DNA from: Candidatus Magnetominusculus sp. LBB02
Lineage (GTDB): Bacteria > Nitrospirota > Thermodesulfovibrionia > Thermodesulfovibrionales > Magnetobacteriaceae
Length of the DNA stretch: 47,430 bases
Reading direction: 5' to 3'
NCBI GenBank assembly: GCA_022321325.1
Contig: JAKOEO010000005.1
Location: 38,122-85,551, forward strand
Positions within the stretch are counted from its first letter, which is position 1. Every line of letters begins with the position of its first letter. Positions 14,661 through 22,719 of this stretch are shown in pieces. The translations under genes were made by a program, and so were the position numbers. The notes beneath the pieces were generated by a model. The model worked only from the letters and a program-made list of their open reading frames with translations. It made no database searches and was not told where the DNA came from.

Positions 14661-17275
14661 TGGACAAGCTGACGATAAAAAGCCGCGAGGCCCTCAGAGA
14701 CGCCCAGTCAATTGCCGGTGGCAAGGGCAATCAGGAGCTTCAGCCTGAGCACCTGCTCTTTGCCCTGACAGCGGACAAAGAGGGCACGCCGACGCTGATT
14801 CTTGCAAAGGCGGGCGCAAACACTGATAGATTAAGGGCAGAGCTTGATGAGGCAATAGACAGATTTCCAAAGGTATCGGGGGCGCAGCCCATGGGACACC
14901 TATACCTGTCTACAAAGCTGAGGGATGTCTTTGACGAGGCAGAGGCAAGGGCTGCGCACATGGGCGACGAATATGTCAGCGTTGAACACCTGCTATTGGG
15001 CTTATGTCATAAGGGTGGCAGCGCTTCTGAACTCCTGCTTGCCCACGGCGTCAATAATGATACGCTTCTTGCCGCTATGATGGTATTCAGAGGGACGCAG
15101 CGCGTGACGGACGAAAGCCCTGAAGAGAAATATCAGGCGCTGAAGAAATATGGACGAGACCTCAGCGCCCTTGCCGCCAAAGGGAAGCTTGACCCGGTCA
15201 TAGGCAGAGACGAGGAAATCAGGAGGGTAATACAGGTACTTGCCCGAAGGACAAAGAACAATCCTGTGATAATAGGAGAGCCTGGCGTTGGCAAGACGGC
15301 CATAGCAGAGGGGCTGGCCGGGCGCATAGTGGCAGGGGATGTGCCGCAGACGCTGAAAGACAGAACTGTCGTGGCGCTTGATTTGGGGGCGCTTGTTGCG
15401 GGTGCAAAGTACAGGGGGGAGTTTGAGGACAGGCTCAAGGCGGTAATAAAAGAGGTTGAAGGCTCCTCGGGCAAGATTATCCTGTTTATAGACGAGCTGC
15501 ATACGCTTGTCGGGGCTGGGGCCTCAGAGGGCGCAATGGATGCCGGCAATATGCTTAAGCCGGCCTTGGCGCGTGGCGGGCTTAGGTGTATCGGGGCTAC
15601 GACGCTCGATGAGTACAGGAAATATATAGAGAAGGACTCGGCCTTAGAGAGGCGTTTTCAGCCGGTTTATATCAAAGAGCCTACGGTTGCCGATACTATA
15701 TCAATCCTGAGGGGACTTAAAGAACGCTATGAGATTCACCACGGGATTAAATTTAAGGACTCCGCCCTGATAGCCGCCGCAGTCCTGTCAAACCGCTACA
15801 TTGCGGACAGATTTCTGCCGGACAAGGCAATTGACCTGATAGACGAGGCTGCCTCGAAGCTGCGCATGGAGATGGACAGTATGCCTGCAGAGCTTGATGA
15901 GTTGCACAGACGCGTGCGGCAGCTTGAGATTGAACGCGAGGCGATGAGGCGGGAAGACTCTGATGAGGCGGCCCGGCAGCTTGAGAAATTAGAAAGCGCT
16001 ATCGTTGAACTTATTGACAAGCGCGACGAACTTCACAGCCGCTGGGCAGCGGAGAAAGAAATTCTCTCCACAATCAGAAAGATAAAAGAGCAGATTGAAG
16101 ATGCAAGGACAGAGGCGGATGCAGCAGAACGCGAGGGCAGCCTCACCCGTGCCGCGGAGTTGAAATATGGCCGCCTCATTGAGCTTTCCAAGTCACTGGA
16201 AGAGGAAAACCGCCGACTTCAGAGCTGGCAGTCTAACAGCAGGATGCTCACAGATGTAGTAACCGAGGAAGACATCGCCTGGGTAGTGTCCAAGTGGACG
16301 GGCATTCCCATGCTGAGGATGCTTGAGGCGGAGGTGGACAAACTAATCCACATGGAAGACCGGCTGCGTCTGCGCGTAGTCGGCCAGCCCGACGCGGTGC
16401 AGATGGTATCAAACGCGGTAAGACGGGCAAGGGCGGGGATTCAGGACCCAAACCGCCCAATAGGTTCGTTTATATTCTTAGGGCCAACCGGCGTAGGCAA
16501 GACCGAGCTTGCGAGGGCGCTTTCAGAGTTTCTCTTTGACGATGAGAATGCCTTAAGGCGCATAGACATGTCCGAGTATCAGGAAAAACATTCGGTATCT
16601 CGCCTGATTGGCGCCCCTCCGGGCTATGTAGGCTATGACGAGGGCGGGCAGCTTACGGAGGCAGTAAGGAGGCGGCCATACAGTGTTGTCTTGTTTGATG
16701 AGATAGAAAAGGCGCATCCAGAAGTGTTTAACGTACTGTTGCAGCTGCTTGACGACGGCAGGCTCACTGACGGGCACGGCAGGACAGTGGACTTTAGAAA
16801 CACCGTTGTTATAATGACCTCAAACATAGGAGGTTCATATATCCAGGAGCATTTGCAAAACCCCGATTTACGCCATGATGAGAGCGGCGTCAGGACAAAG
16901 GTCATGGCAGAGCTGCGGGCGATTTTCAGGCCGGAGTTTCTCAACAGGGTGGACGAGATAATAATCTTCAACCCGCTGACTAAAGACCTGATAAAGCGCA
17001 TAGTGGATATTCAGCTTTATAGAATGAGACGGTATCTGAAAGACAAGCACATAGACATAATGCTTTCAGAAAGGGCAAAAGAGGCAATTGCAGAGGCTGG
17101 TTATGACCCCGTCTACGGGGCAAGGCCGTTAAAAAGGGCGCTTCAAACGGAGATACTAAACCCATTGGCGCTGAAGATAATCGAAAAGTCAGTAAACGAA
17201 GGCGATAAGATACAGGTTGACTACGTCTACGGCAAGATGGTATTCTCATTAGTAGAAGTGGCGGGGTTGGAGTAG
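14657..17275 (+). CDS. clpB: ClpB protein disaggregase
   Basis: An 872-residue Hsp100 chaperone, full length. The Clp N-domain spans residues 1-145 ([13 protein letters not shown]). NBD1 has Walker A GEPGVGKT (207-214) and Walker [15 protein letters not shown]. The ClpB-specific middle domain, a long coiled coil rich in Glu/Arg, lies between about 410 and 525. NBD2 has Walker A GPTGVGKT (609-616), Walker [12 protein letters not shown] and the sensor-2 region [13 protein letters not shown]. No ClpP-docking IGF loop is evident, as expected for ClpB. Together with DnaK/DnaJ it threads aggregated proteins through its hexameric pore. It starts at ATG 14657, overlapping the hspR stop; the ATG at 14660 is an equally possible start. 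It is the last gene of the heat-shock operon, unless the following PAS gene is co-transcribed. Confidence 0.97.
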   Translation: MMDKLTIKSREALRDAQSIAGGKGNQELQPEHLLFALTADKEGTPTLILAKAGANTDRLRAELDEAIDRFPKVSGAQPMGHLYLSTKLRDVFDEAEARAAHMGDEYVSVEHLLLGLCHKGGSASELLLAHGVNNDTLLAAMMVFRGTQRVTDESPEEKYQALKKYGRDLSALAAKGKLDPVIGRDEEIRRVIQVLARRTKNNPVIIGEPGVGKTAIAEGLAGRIVAGDVPQTLKDRTVVALDLGALVAGAKYRGEFEDRLKAVIKEVEGSSGKIILFIDELHTLVGAGASEGAMDAGNMLKPALARGGLRCIGATTLDEYRKYIEKDSALERRFQPVYIKEPTVADTISILRGLKERYEIHHGIKFKDSALIAAAVLSNRYIADRFLPDKAIDLIDEAASKLRMEMDSMPAELDELHRRVRQLEIEREAMRREDSDEAARQLEKLESAIVELIDKRDELHSRWAAEKEILSTIRKIKEQIEDARTEADAAEREGSLTRAAELKYGRLIELSKSLEEENRRLQSWQSNSRMLTDVVTEEDIAWVVSKWTGIPMLRMLEAEVDKLIHMEDRLRLRVVGQPDAVQMVSNAVRRARAGIQDPNRPIGSFIFLGPTGVGKTELARALSEFLFDDENALRRIDMSEYQEKHSVSRLIGAPPGYVGYDEGGQLTEAVRRRPYSVVLFDEIEKAHPEVFNVLLQLLDDGRLTDGHGRTVDFRNTVVIMTSNIGGSYIQEHLQNPDLRHDESGVRTKVMAELRAIFRPEFLNRVDEIIIFNPLTKDLIKRIVDIQLYRMRRYLKDKHIDIMLSERAKEAIAEAGYDPVYGARPLKRALQTEILNPLALKIIEKSVNEGDKIQVDYVYGKMVFSLVEVAGLE

Positions 17276-17294
17276 AAAAAAAGGGGGGCGGTTC

Positions 17295-17921
17295 ATGGCA
17301 GAAGGGAAATTATTCTATAATCGCTTATATGACAGACTGACGGATGTTTTTTTTCAAACAGACACAGATGGCAGGGTGATGTTTATATCTGATTCCATCG
17401 GGAGATTGACAGGTTTCAGTCTCGATGAGATAAAATTAAGAGGAATGTTTAGGGAATTATTTGCAGACCCAGGCCAGGCGGCGGGGTTTATTGATTCTCT
17501 AAATGAAAAGGAAAGCGCAGAGGATGTTGAGCTGCTTATGAAAACACACAGTGGTGTCCCGCTATGGGTGTCGGTAAGTGCATATTATTTCAGGGACAAT
17601 GGCTCGCCGACTATCGGCGGCACGGCAAGGGACATAACAAAATATAAAGAATGCCGGGATGACTACGAACTGCTTAGACAAAGATGCCAGAAGACGGCAG
17701 GGCTTGCGCATGAATTAAATAACCAGCTGACAGCCGCCTCTCTGAATATACAAATAATATCTCAGAGACTGGACTCATCTTCAAGGTCGGAGGCCATTAC
17801 GCAAAAACTCGAAACTCTGCAGAGAAACATTGACAATGCCGTCTCAATGGCAAAACAGATGTTAGCGATTCCGGTGGCCGACCCCGCAGGGGTAAGTTTC
17901 GCAGGCAGGTATATCGGATGA
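17295..17921 (+). CDS. PAS domain protein with histidine H-box but no ATPase domain
   Basis: A 208-residue protein. Residues 10-118 form a PAS domain (DVFFQTDTDGRVMFISDSI, then GGTARDITKYKE). Residues 125-200 form a HisKA-like helical hairpin with AGLAHELNNQL, placing the phospho-acceptor at H139. A normal sensor kinase would continue with a HATPase domain carrying N, G1, F and G2 boxes; here the frame stops at 208 after LAIPVADPAGVSF and none follows in the 46 bases before the next gene. It cannot phosphorylate itself, so it may be a phosphotransfer partner, a dimerising inhibitor of another kinase, or a truncated kinase. GGGGGG precedes the ATG and clpB ends 19 bases upstream. The next gene is a response regulator, its probable partner. 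Confidence 0.8.
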   Translation: MAEGKLFYNRLYDRLTDVFFQTDTDGRVMFISDSIGRLTGFSLDEIKLRGMFRELFADPGQAAGFIDSLNEKESAEDVELLMKTHSGVPLWVSVSAYYFRDNGSPTIGGTARDITKYKECRDDYELLRQRCQKTAGLAHELNNQLTAASLNIQIISQRLDSSSRSEAITQKLETLQRNIDNAVSMAKQMLAIPVADPAGVSFAGRYIG

Positions 17922-17967
17922 GAAAAATCCAACTAACAAGTTTGTCAGGATAAAGGAGAGTGAAATA

Positions 17968-18624
17968 GTGAAAAAAGTTCTCATCGCAGACGACAACGCC
18001 GAACTAAGAGAGACCATAGCCGAGGTGCTGAAAGAAGCGGGGTATTATACAGAATTTGCAGTTAACGGCAAAGAGGCTGCTGCAAAGGCTGCAGAAACTG
18101 ATTTCGACGTCGTGCTATTAGACATGCTTATGCCGGTTATGAAGGGGGCAGAGGCGCTATCGGAAATAAAAAAGACAAGGCCATCAACCAGGGTAATCGC
18201 AATGACCGCGTTTTCAACAATGGAAAACGCAGTTGAGACAATAAAAAGAGGGGCGTCTGACTATATCTCAAAACCTTTTAAAATTGAGCAGCTGCTTATG
18301 GTGGTGCGCCGCGAGATAGAAGAGCTTGGATTTGAAAGCGATACTGTTAACATTGATCTTGACCGCACTATGAACTGCCTTGCCAACCCGATCAGGCGCA
18401 ATATCATTAAACTCCTTCACCGTAACAAAGAGATGCGTTTTATGGAACTCAACAGGGAACTCGCCATGGATGACCACACAAAGCTAGTCTTTCATTTAAA
18501 AATCCTTAGAGAAGCCGACATTTCCACTCAGGACAAAAACAAGAACTACATGCTGACCCAAGAGGGATTGCGGGTGTTTCAGTGCCTTATGCTTATTGAG
18601 AACTATCTTTCGCCTCGCCAATAA
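17968..18624 (+). CDS. Response regulator with ArsR-like winged-helix output
   Basis: A 218-residue response regulator. Residues 1-118 are a complete receiver: D8, D9, phospho-acceptor D52 (VVLLDMLMP), T80 and K102 (SKPF). Residues about 123-218 form a winged-helix domain resembling ArsR/archaeal-type regulators: CLANPIRRNIIKLLHRN, then the recognition helix region MDDHTKLVFHLKILREADI and the wing NKNYMLTQEGLRVF. That output domain is uncommon in bacterial response regulators, which usually carry OmpR, NarL or NtrC types. The start is GTG at 17968 with AAGGAGAG before it. It probably acts with the ATPase-less PAS/H-box protein upstream. The target genes are unknown; the adjacent stress operon is a candidate by position only. 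Confidence 0.85.
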   Translation: MKKVLIADDNAELRETIAEVLKEAGYYTEFAVNGKEAAAKAAETDFDVVLLDMLMPVMKGAEALSEIKKTRPSTRVIAMTAFSTMENAVETIKRGASDYISKPFKIEQLLMVVRREIEELGFESDTVNIDLDRTMNCLANPIRRNIIKLLHRNKEMRFMELNRELAMDDHTKLVFHLKILREADISTQDKNKNYMLTQEGLRVFQCLMLIENYLSPRQ

Positions 18625-18634
18625 CGCCGCTTCG

Positions 18635-18666
18635 CGCCGCACGTGAATTATTATTCACATGCGGCG
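18635..18666 (+). terminator. Strong hairpin after the response regulator gene
   Basis: CGCCGCA (18635-18641) pairs with TGCGGCG (18660-18666), and GTGAA (18643-18647) with TTCAC (18654-18658), around a TTATTA loop, with one C/A mismatch. It begins ten bases after the stop codon. No T-tract follows, so it may be a weak terminator or an mRNA 3' end stabiliser. Confidence 0.55.
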
Positions 18667-18718
18667 TTCATTGGACAACAAGATTTATCTTGCATTGTGC
18701 CTTTATTTTCAATTAATG

Positions 18719-18960
18719 TATAAACAGGATATGGTGATGGAGAGACAAAGAATAGATAGAGTGATTACAAGAAAGGGGGCAGTTTATTTTCTTCCTTCCC
18801 TAAAAAAGCGCCTATGTACATTTGTATGGTGGTTTGCCTTAGAAACTTCCTCCCCTGTTTCGATAGGGGCGAGCCGCCACCCGTAAACTGCCCTCTCCCC
18901 CCCAAAAAAACGGAGGTCTGTCTTATCTCGGGAGGTAAGACAGACCTTTTTAATTTTTTT
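18719..18960 (+). ncRNA. Candidate structured non-coding RNA upstream of lexA
   Basis: No convincing protein is encoded between 18625 and 19006. Instead there is a 13-base-pair helix, AGGGGGCAGTTTA (18774-18786) with TAAACTGCCCTCT (18884-18896), one G-U pair. Inside are GGTGG/CCACC (18828-18832/18877-18881) and a seven-pair hairpin CCCCTGT-TTCG-ATAGGGG (18852-18869) closed by a UUCG tetraloop. The stretch ends in a textbook terminator (18914-18960). A -10 TATAAA at 18719-18724 with a weak -35 (TTGTGC, 18 bases upstream) would start the RNA near 18731, giving about 215 bases. Length and overall long-hairpin shape recall 6S RNA, but I cannot align it to that or another family, so its identity is open. 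Confidence 0.5.
18914..18960 (+). terminator. Rho-independent terminator before lexA
   Basis: AGGTCTGTCTTA (18914-18925) and TAAGACAGACCT (18936-18947) form a perfect 12-pair stem with a 10-base loop, followed by TTTT, AA and a run of T. It insulates lexA from upstream transcription. On the minus strand the stem is followed by CCG and seven T, so it could act in both directions. Confidence 0.93.
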
Positions 18961-18971
18961 TTCTGGGGTAC

Positions 18972-19000
18972 TTGACAAAAGGTGAACGTGTGTATACAAT
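18972..19000 (+). promoter_or_regulatory. lexA promoter
   Basis: TTGACA (18972-18977), 17 bases, TACAAT (18995-19000). The predicted first transcribed base falls at 19007, which is the A of the lexA ATG, so the mRNA would be leaderless. Confidence 0.85.
18983..18996. promoter_or_regulatory. Degenerate LexA (DinR-type) box in the lexA promoter
   Basis: TGAACGTGTGTATA lies in the spacer of the lexA promoter and matches 11 of 14 positions of the Gram-positive-type SOS box CGAACRNRYGTTYC. The position is right for autorepression. No CTGT-N8-ACAG box of the E. coli type is present. Confidence 0.45.
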
Positions 19001-19006
19001 AGAGGT

Positions 19007-19657
19007 ATGAAGAGAATAGAGAAGCAGTTAAAAGCCTCTGGCAAGCAGCCAAAAATGACGGAAAAGCAAGCGAAAGTGCTTGAATTTATTAAAGATCACT
19101 TGTCGCTCAAGGGCTATCCTCCCACAATCAGGGAGATTTGTAAGGGATTTGGGTACTCAAGTCCTCTGTCGGCCAAGCAGCATGTGGACACGCTGATACG
19201 CAAGGGTTATCTGAAAAAAGACGCATCCAAGCAGCGCGCCATTGAGGTTACAGGCATAATACGGCCAAACACTGTGAGATTGCCAGTGGTTGGGCGTGTG
19301 AGGGCAGGCGAGCCGACGCTTGCGGTTGAGGATATAGAAGATTATGTCGCGGTTGATAAAGGTTTTTTAAACATCGAGAAAGGCTTTGCCCTACGCGTAA
19401 CAGGGCAGAGTATGATTGAGGCCGGAATCGGCGAGGGCGACATAGTATTTGTGGACTCAGACCGTACCGTCAGAGACGGCGACATAGCAATTGTTCTTGT
19501 GCGGGATGACGAGGCTACGATAAAGAGGTTTTATCATGAAGGCGACACGGTGAAGCTCGTTCCTGAGAACAAGGACATGCAGCCCATAATGCTCAATGCC
19601 GCGGATGTGCGCGTATTAGGGCGCGTAGCCGGTCTGATGAGAAGATTTCAGGGCTGA
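19007..19657 (+). CDS. lexA: LexA SOS-response repressor
   Basis: A 216-residue LexA. The winged-helix DNA-binding domain covers residues 17-80 (MTEKQAKVLEFIKDHLS, PPTIREICKGFGYSS). The self-cleavage site is RAGEP with the Ala100-Gly101 bond, the catalytic serine is S135 in TGQSMIEAG and the general-base lysine is K173 in ATIKRFY. It represses DNA-damage genes and cuts itself when RecA filaments form. Two starts are possible: ATG 19007, at the predicted first transcribed base, or ATG 19055 (M17), which matches the usual LexA N-terminus; neither has a Shine-Dalgarno sequence. I keep 19007 because the promoter would make it leaderless. The likely own operator lies in its promoter. recN, a usual SOS gene, follows after 329 bases. 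Confidence 0.96.
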   Translation: MKRIEKQLKASGKQPKMTEKQAKVLEFIKDHLSLKGYPPTIREICKGFGYSSPLSAKQHVDTLIRKGYLKKDASKQRAIEVTGIIRPNTVRLPVVGRVRAGEPTLAVEDIEDYVAVDKGFLNIEKGFALRVTGQSMIEAGIGEGDIVFVDSDRTVRDGDIAIVLVRDDEATIKRFYHEGDTVKLVPENKDMQPIMLNAADVRVLGRVAGLMRRFQG

Positions 19658-19810
19658 CCAAGCGCTGCTCTTCCTTGCATCAGCTTAATCTGCCATCAAT
19701 TAACTTGCGCGTTGTTTGCCGTTAGCTCTATCGCGCTGGATGTACCCGGTCCGCCAGCATCGCTTACTAGTATAAGTAATTCTAAGTTGCAGTCATATGA
19801 GCTATTTTAT

Positions 19811-19890
19811 CATTCCAGCAAAAGCAGCAATCCAGTCTTTTATAAGACGTCATAAGGACTGGATTGCCGATAGTATTCGGCAATGACAGA
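19811..19890. repeat. Dispersed palindromic repeat (REP/MITE-like)
   Basis: In the 329-base gap between lexA and recN, GCAATCCAGTC (19827-19837) and GACTGGATTGC (19857-19867) are perfect 11-base inverted copies, followed by ATTGCCGA (19863-19870) and TCGGCAAT (19877-19884). The flanks begin TCATTCC and end AATGACA. This is the layout of the widespread repeat whose consensus has TCATTCC...GGAATCCAGTC and GACTGGATTCC...GGAATGACA, here partly degraded. The rest of the gap holds the recN promoter and no gene that I can see. Confidence 0.72.
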
Positions 19891-19942
19891 CGAGAAGATA
19901 TCGTATTACTTTTATGTACGCAACTTGGTATAACGTTTTACT

Positions 19943-19971
19943 TTGATACCGCGTTTAGGTTATGCTATAGC
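19943..19971 (+). promoter_or_regulatory. Promoter candidate for recN
   Basis: TTGATA (19943-19948), 17 bases, TATAGC (19966-19971). The leader would be about nine bases and has no Shine-Dalgarno sequence. No clear copy of the lexA promoter box is seen here. Confidence 0.5.
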
Positions 19972-19986
19972 AGATTCGCGCGTTGA

Positions 19987-21663
19987 ATGAATATGCTTAG
20001 GGAATTATTCATAAGAAAATTCGCAGTGATAGACGAGCTAAGGATGGAACTCCATGAGGGTCTTAATGTATTAACCGGAGAGACCGGTGCGGGGAAATCC
20101 ATAATCGTTGACGCCTTAGGGCTTGTCTTAGGACAGCGCGGGCAGGCTGACTTTATTAAAACCGGCGCGAAGGAGACAACGGTTGAGGCCATATTCGACC
20201 CTGCCCAACACGGGGCGGCTGAAGCGCTGGGAATTGACGTCTCAAATGGGTTGGTCATGCGGCGCGTGGTGTCGTCAGCCGGAAAGAATCGCTCATTTAT
20301 AAATGATTCCTCTGTGGGAATTGCCTCCCTTGCTGAGGTGGGCGCGGCCCTTGTTGATATTCACAGCCAGCATGAAAACCAGAGCCTGATGTCAAAGGCC
20401 AGGCAGATGCGTCTGCTTGATTCATTTGGAAAGATAGAAGACGCCGTAAAGGAATACTCAACGCTGCTTGCCAAATACCGCACGATGCTGGATGACAAAA
20501 CGGCCCTTGAGGAAAACGTCAAAGACAGGGGCAGGCGTATGGAAAACCTCAGATTTCAAATAGATGAGATAGACGCTGCCGCACTGGATATCAAAGAGGC
20601 CGAGGCGCTGTCAAAAGAGCGGGTTGTGCTTGCCAATCTTACTACGCTTAAAGAGCTAAGCGAGAGCGCCTATGAGATACTTTATAAAAGGGACGGGGCA
20701 ATTGAAGACCAGTCGGCGGTTGTCGTGGACAGCCTTGAGAAGCTGGCGAAGATAGACGAAAGCGCCGCGGAGATTGCCGCAATGGCAAAGGAGGCGCAGT
20801 CTTACATAAAAGAGTTGGCTGTGATGCTTCGCCGTTATAAGGACAGCATAGACTTTGTGCCGGGACGGCTTGACTCCATTGAGACGCGCATGGAGACAAT
20901 AAGAAAAATGGAGAGGAAATATGGCGGGACAATTGAGGATGTTTTAAACTTCAGAGACCGCGCCGCCTCAGACCTTGACGCACTGGCATTGGTGAACGAT
21001 AAGCTCGATTTAATCGAAGGGGAAATAACAGCGGCAAAGAGCAGTCTTGAAGCAGCGGCAGAGCAAATTTCAATAAAGAGGGCAGAGACGGCAGTACGCC
21101 TTGAGACAGAGATATCAGAAACTCTGAAAGATTTGGCCCTGCCTAAGGCGCGTTTTGAGATATGCCTTACCGTTAACAGAAACGAGGACGGCTCGGTAAT
21201 ATTATTAAATGACGGGGCGGACTCATTGGAATTTCTATTCACTGCCAATCCCGGGCAACCTCTGAAGCCTCTTCAAAAGATAGCCTCAGGCGGCGAACTC
21301 TCAAGGGTGATGCTTGCCTTAAAGAGCGCCTTTGCAGAGTATGATGATATACCGGTGCTTGTATTTGATGAGGTTGACGCCGGTATTGGGGGCGAGACGG
21401 CAGAACGTGTTGCGGACAAACTCAAAGAATTGTCAAAAAGCCGCCAGGTCTTATGCGTAACGCACCTTCCACAGATTGCATCGAAGGCGGATAACCATCT
21501 GATGATTAGCAAACATGTGGCTGAACATGCAGTAGAAATAACCGTAGAGAACTTGCAGGGGCAGGACAGGCAGGTAGAGCTGGCGCGGATGTTAAGCGGC
21601 AGCATAACTGAAATATCGCTGGAGCACGCCCGTGAACTTCTGAGAAAAGGTGGAAAAGACTGA
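19987..21663 (+). CDS. recN: DNA repair protein RecN
   Basis: A 558-residue SMC-like ATPase of double-strand-break repair. The N-terminal ATPase half has LFIRKFAVIDELRMELHEG and Walker A GETGAGKS (31-38). Two long coiled-coil arms span roughly residues 150-370 with a central turn. The C-terminal half has the ABC signature IASGGELSRVMLALK and Walker B PVLVFDEVDAGIGG, then VTHLPQIAS. RecN dimers gather broken DNA ends and help RecA. ATG 19987 and ATG 19993 are both possible; the second gives the MLRELFIRKF start more typical of the family. It is downstream of lexA, in keeping with SOS control in many bacteria. Its stop overlaps the ATG of a ferredoxin gene (TGATG). Confidence 0.96.
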   Translation: MNMLRELFIRKFAVIDELRMELHEGLNVLTGETGAGKSIIVDALGLVLGQRGQADFIKTGAKETTVEAIFDPAQHGAAEALGIDVSNGLVMRRVVSSAGKNRSFINDSSVGIASLAEVGAALVDIHSQHENQSLMSKARQMRLLDSFGKIEDAVKEYSTLLAKYRTMLDDKTALEENVKDRGRRMENLRFQIDEIDAAALDIKEAEALSKERVVLANLTTLKELSESAYEILYKRDGAIEDQSAVVVDSLEKLAKIDESAAEIAAMAKEAQSYIKELAVMLRRYKDSIDFVPGRLDSIETRMETIRKMERKYGGTIEDVLNFRDRAASDLDALALVNDKLDLIEGEITAAKSSLEAAAEQISIKRAETAVRLETEISETLKDLALPKARFEICLTVNRNEDGSVILLNDGADSLEFLFTANPGQPLKPLQKIASGGELSRVMLALKSAFAEYDDIPVLVFDEVDAGIGGETAERVADKLKELSKSRQVLCVTHLPQIASKADNHLMISKHVAEHAVEITVENLQGQDRQVELARMLSGSITEISLEHARELLRKGGKD

Positions 21664-21875
21664 TGAAAGGAAAGATAACGATAAGCAAGGAACTGTGCAA
21701 GGGGTGTACTTTTTGCGTAACGGCGTGTCCTAAGAAGATACTCCGGCTAAGCAAAGAGTTCAACAGCTCAGGGTACTTTCCCGCAATTGTAGACAATATG
21801 GAGCTGTGCACAGGCTGCGCAATGTGTGCCGAGATGTGCCCTGAAATAGCCATAGAGGTGTGGCGGGAACAATAG
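21663..21875 (+). CDS. Small 2[4Fe-4S] ferredoxin, KorD/VorD-like
   Basis: A 70-residue protein with two cluster motifs: CKGCTFCVTACP (near residues 12-23) and CTGCAMCAEMCP (near 49-60), each CxxCxxCxxxCP. The sequence, ending EIAIEVW, resembles the delta subunit of 2-oxoacid:ferredoxin oxidoreductases. The catalytic alpha, beta and gamma subunits that normally follow are not here: the next gene is on the other strand. Its ATG overlaps the recN stop by one base, so it is translationally coupled to recN. It could serve as a free electron carrier or as the delta subunit for subunits encoded elsewhere. A weak stem GTGCG/CGCAC (21877-21881/21895-21899) lies after the stop. Confidence 0.85.
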   Translation: MKGKITISKELCKGCTFCVTACPKKILRLSKEFNSSGYFPAIVDNMELCTGCAMCAEMCPEIAIEVWREQ

Positions 21876-21890
21876 AGTGCGGTTGCAGTT

Positions 21891-22652
21891 TTATCGCACC
21901 AAATAAATAGCCGCCACAATTACGCCGACAGCTATAACAGCACGGCGTAGTATTAACGGCTTTATCCAGCCGGACAGTCGGCCTCCTATAAATCCACCCA
22001 AAAGTGCGCAAACAGCCATAACAATGGCGGCAGACCAGACAACCTTCCCTGTGAATACAAAAAAGGCAGCGGCGGCTATATTAATGCTGAATGATACAGC
22101 CTGCTTCAGTGCATTCAGATGCGTAAATGACTCCTCGATGGAAAGTCCAAGCACTGCAAGGACGATAATACTGACGCCGGCACCAAAATAGCCTCCATAA
22201 ACTGCGGCAGGAATTAGCGGCAATACTTGCCAGGCCTTGGCAATGGCGGCACTCTGGCGGCCCTGGCTGCGTTTCATAACCCATGCACGAGTCCTGTCCT
22301 GAAATGCCAGTAAACCCACGGCCATAAGGATAAGGTAGGGCACAATGCCCCGAAACACACTGTCATTGGTATGCAAAAGCAAAATGCCGCCGCCCACGCC
22401 GCCTAAGAGGCTTACCGGAAGCAGCACATATAACAAAGACCATCGGCCCTTCAGTTCCTTCATCTGAGCAAATGTAGCGCCAAGGTAACCCGGGCACAGG
22501 GCAACAGTGTTAGTTATATTTGCAGTGACAACAGGCACGCCGACGGCAGTCAGCATTGGAAATGTGATAAGCGTTCCTCCTCCTGCAAGGGCATTGACAG
22601 CGCCTCCTAATATTGCCGCCAATCCTACTAAAAGCAAATCAGCCGCGCTCAT
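21891..22652 (-). CDS. TauE/SafE-family membrane permease
   Basis: A 253-residue polytopic inner-membrane protein with about seven to eight hydrophobic helices. It has the two family repeats, each starting with a Gly-rich segment: GGAVNALAGGGTLITFPML near the N-terminus and GGYFGAGVSIIVLAVLG in the middle. The family exports sulfite, sulfoacetate or other organosulfur anions, and many members (YfcA type) have no known substrate. No sulfur-metabolism genes are nearby, so I leave the substrate open. It lies 67 bases downstream of glycogen phosphorylase on the same strand and may be co-transcribed. It is convergent with the ferredoxin gene (15 bases between stops). Confidence 0.85.
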   Translation of the reverse strand: MSAADLLLVGLAAILGGAVNALAGGGTLITFPMLTAVGVPVVTANITNTVALCPGYLGATFAQMKELKGRWSLLYVLLPVSLLGGVGGGILLLHTNDSVFRGIVPYLILMAVGLLAFQDRTRAWVMKRSQGRQSAAIAKAWQVLPLIPAAVYGGYFGAGVSIIVLAVLGLSIEESFTHLNALKQAVSFSINIAAAAFFVFTGKVVWSAAIVMAVCALLGGFIGGRLSGWIKPLILRRAVIAVGVIVAAIYLVR

Positions 22653-22719
22653 TGTCGAACTCTCATCTCAATATTTCAGGAAGATATAACATGGCCTTGA
22701 TAGCAGCCTGCCTGTTGGC

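Noticed and set aside
18659-18886. 75-codon open frame on the plus strand in the lexA upstream region
   Set aside because: It crosses both arms of the strong RNA helix, has no ribosome binding site and no recognisable protein features; two overlapping frames on the other strand are equally long.
19811-19890. CRISPR repeat or transposon end
   Set aside because: Only one copy, no spacer pattern and no transposase; the symmetric layout fits a REP/MITE-like palindromic repeat.
21663-21875. Start of a complete 2-oxoacid:ferredoxin oxidoreductase operon
   Set aside because: The next gene is on the opposite strand, 15 bases away, and encodes a permease; no alpha, beta or gamma subunit is present.
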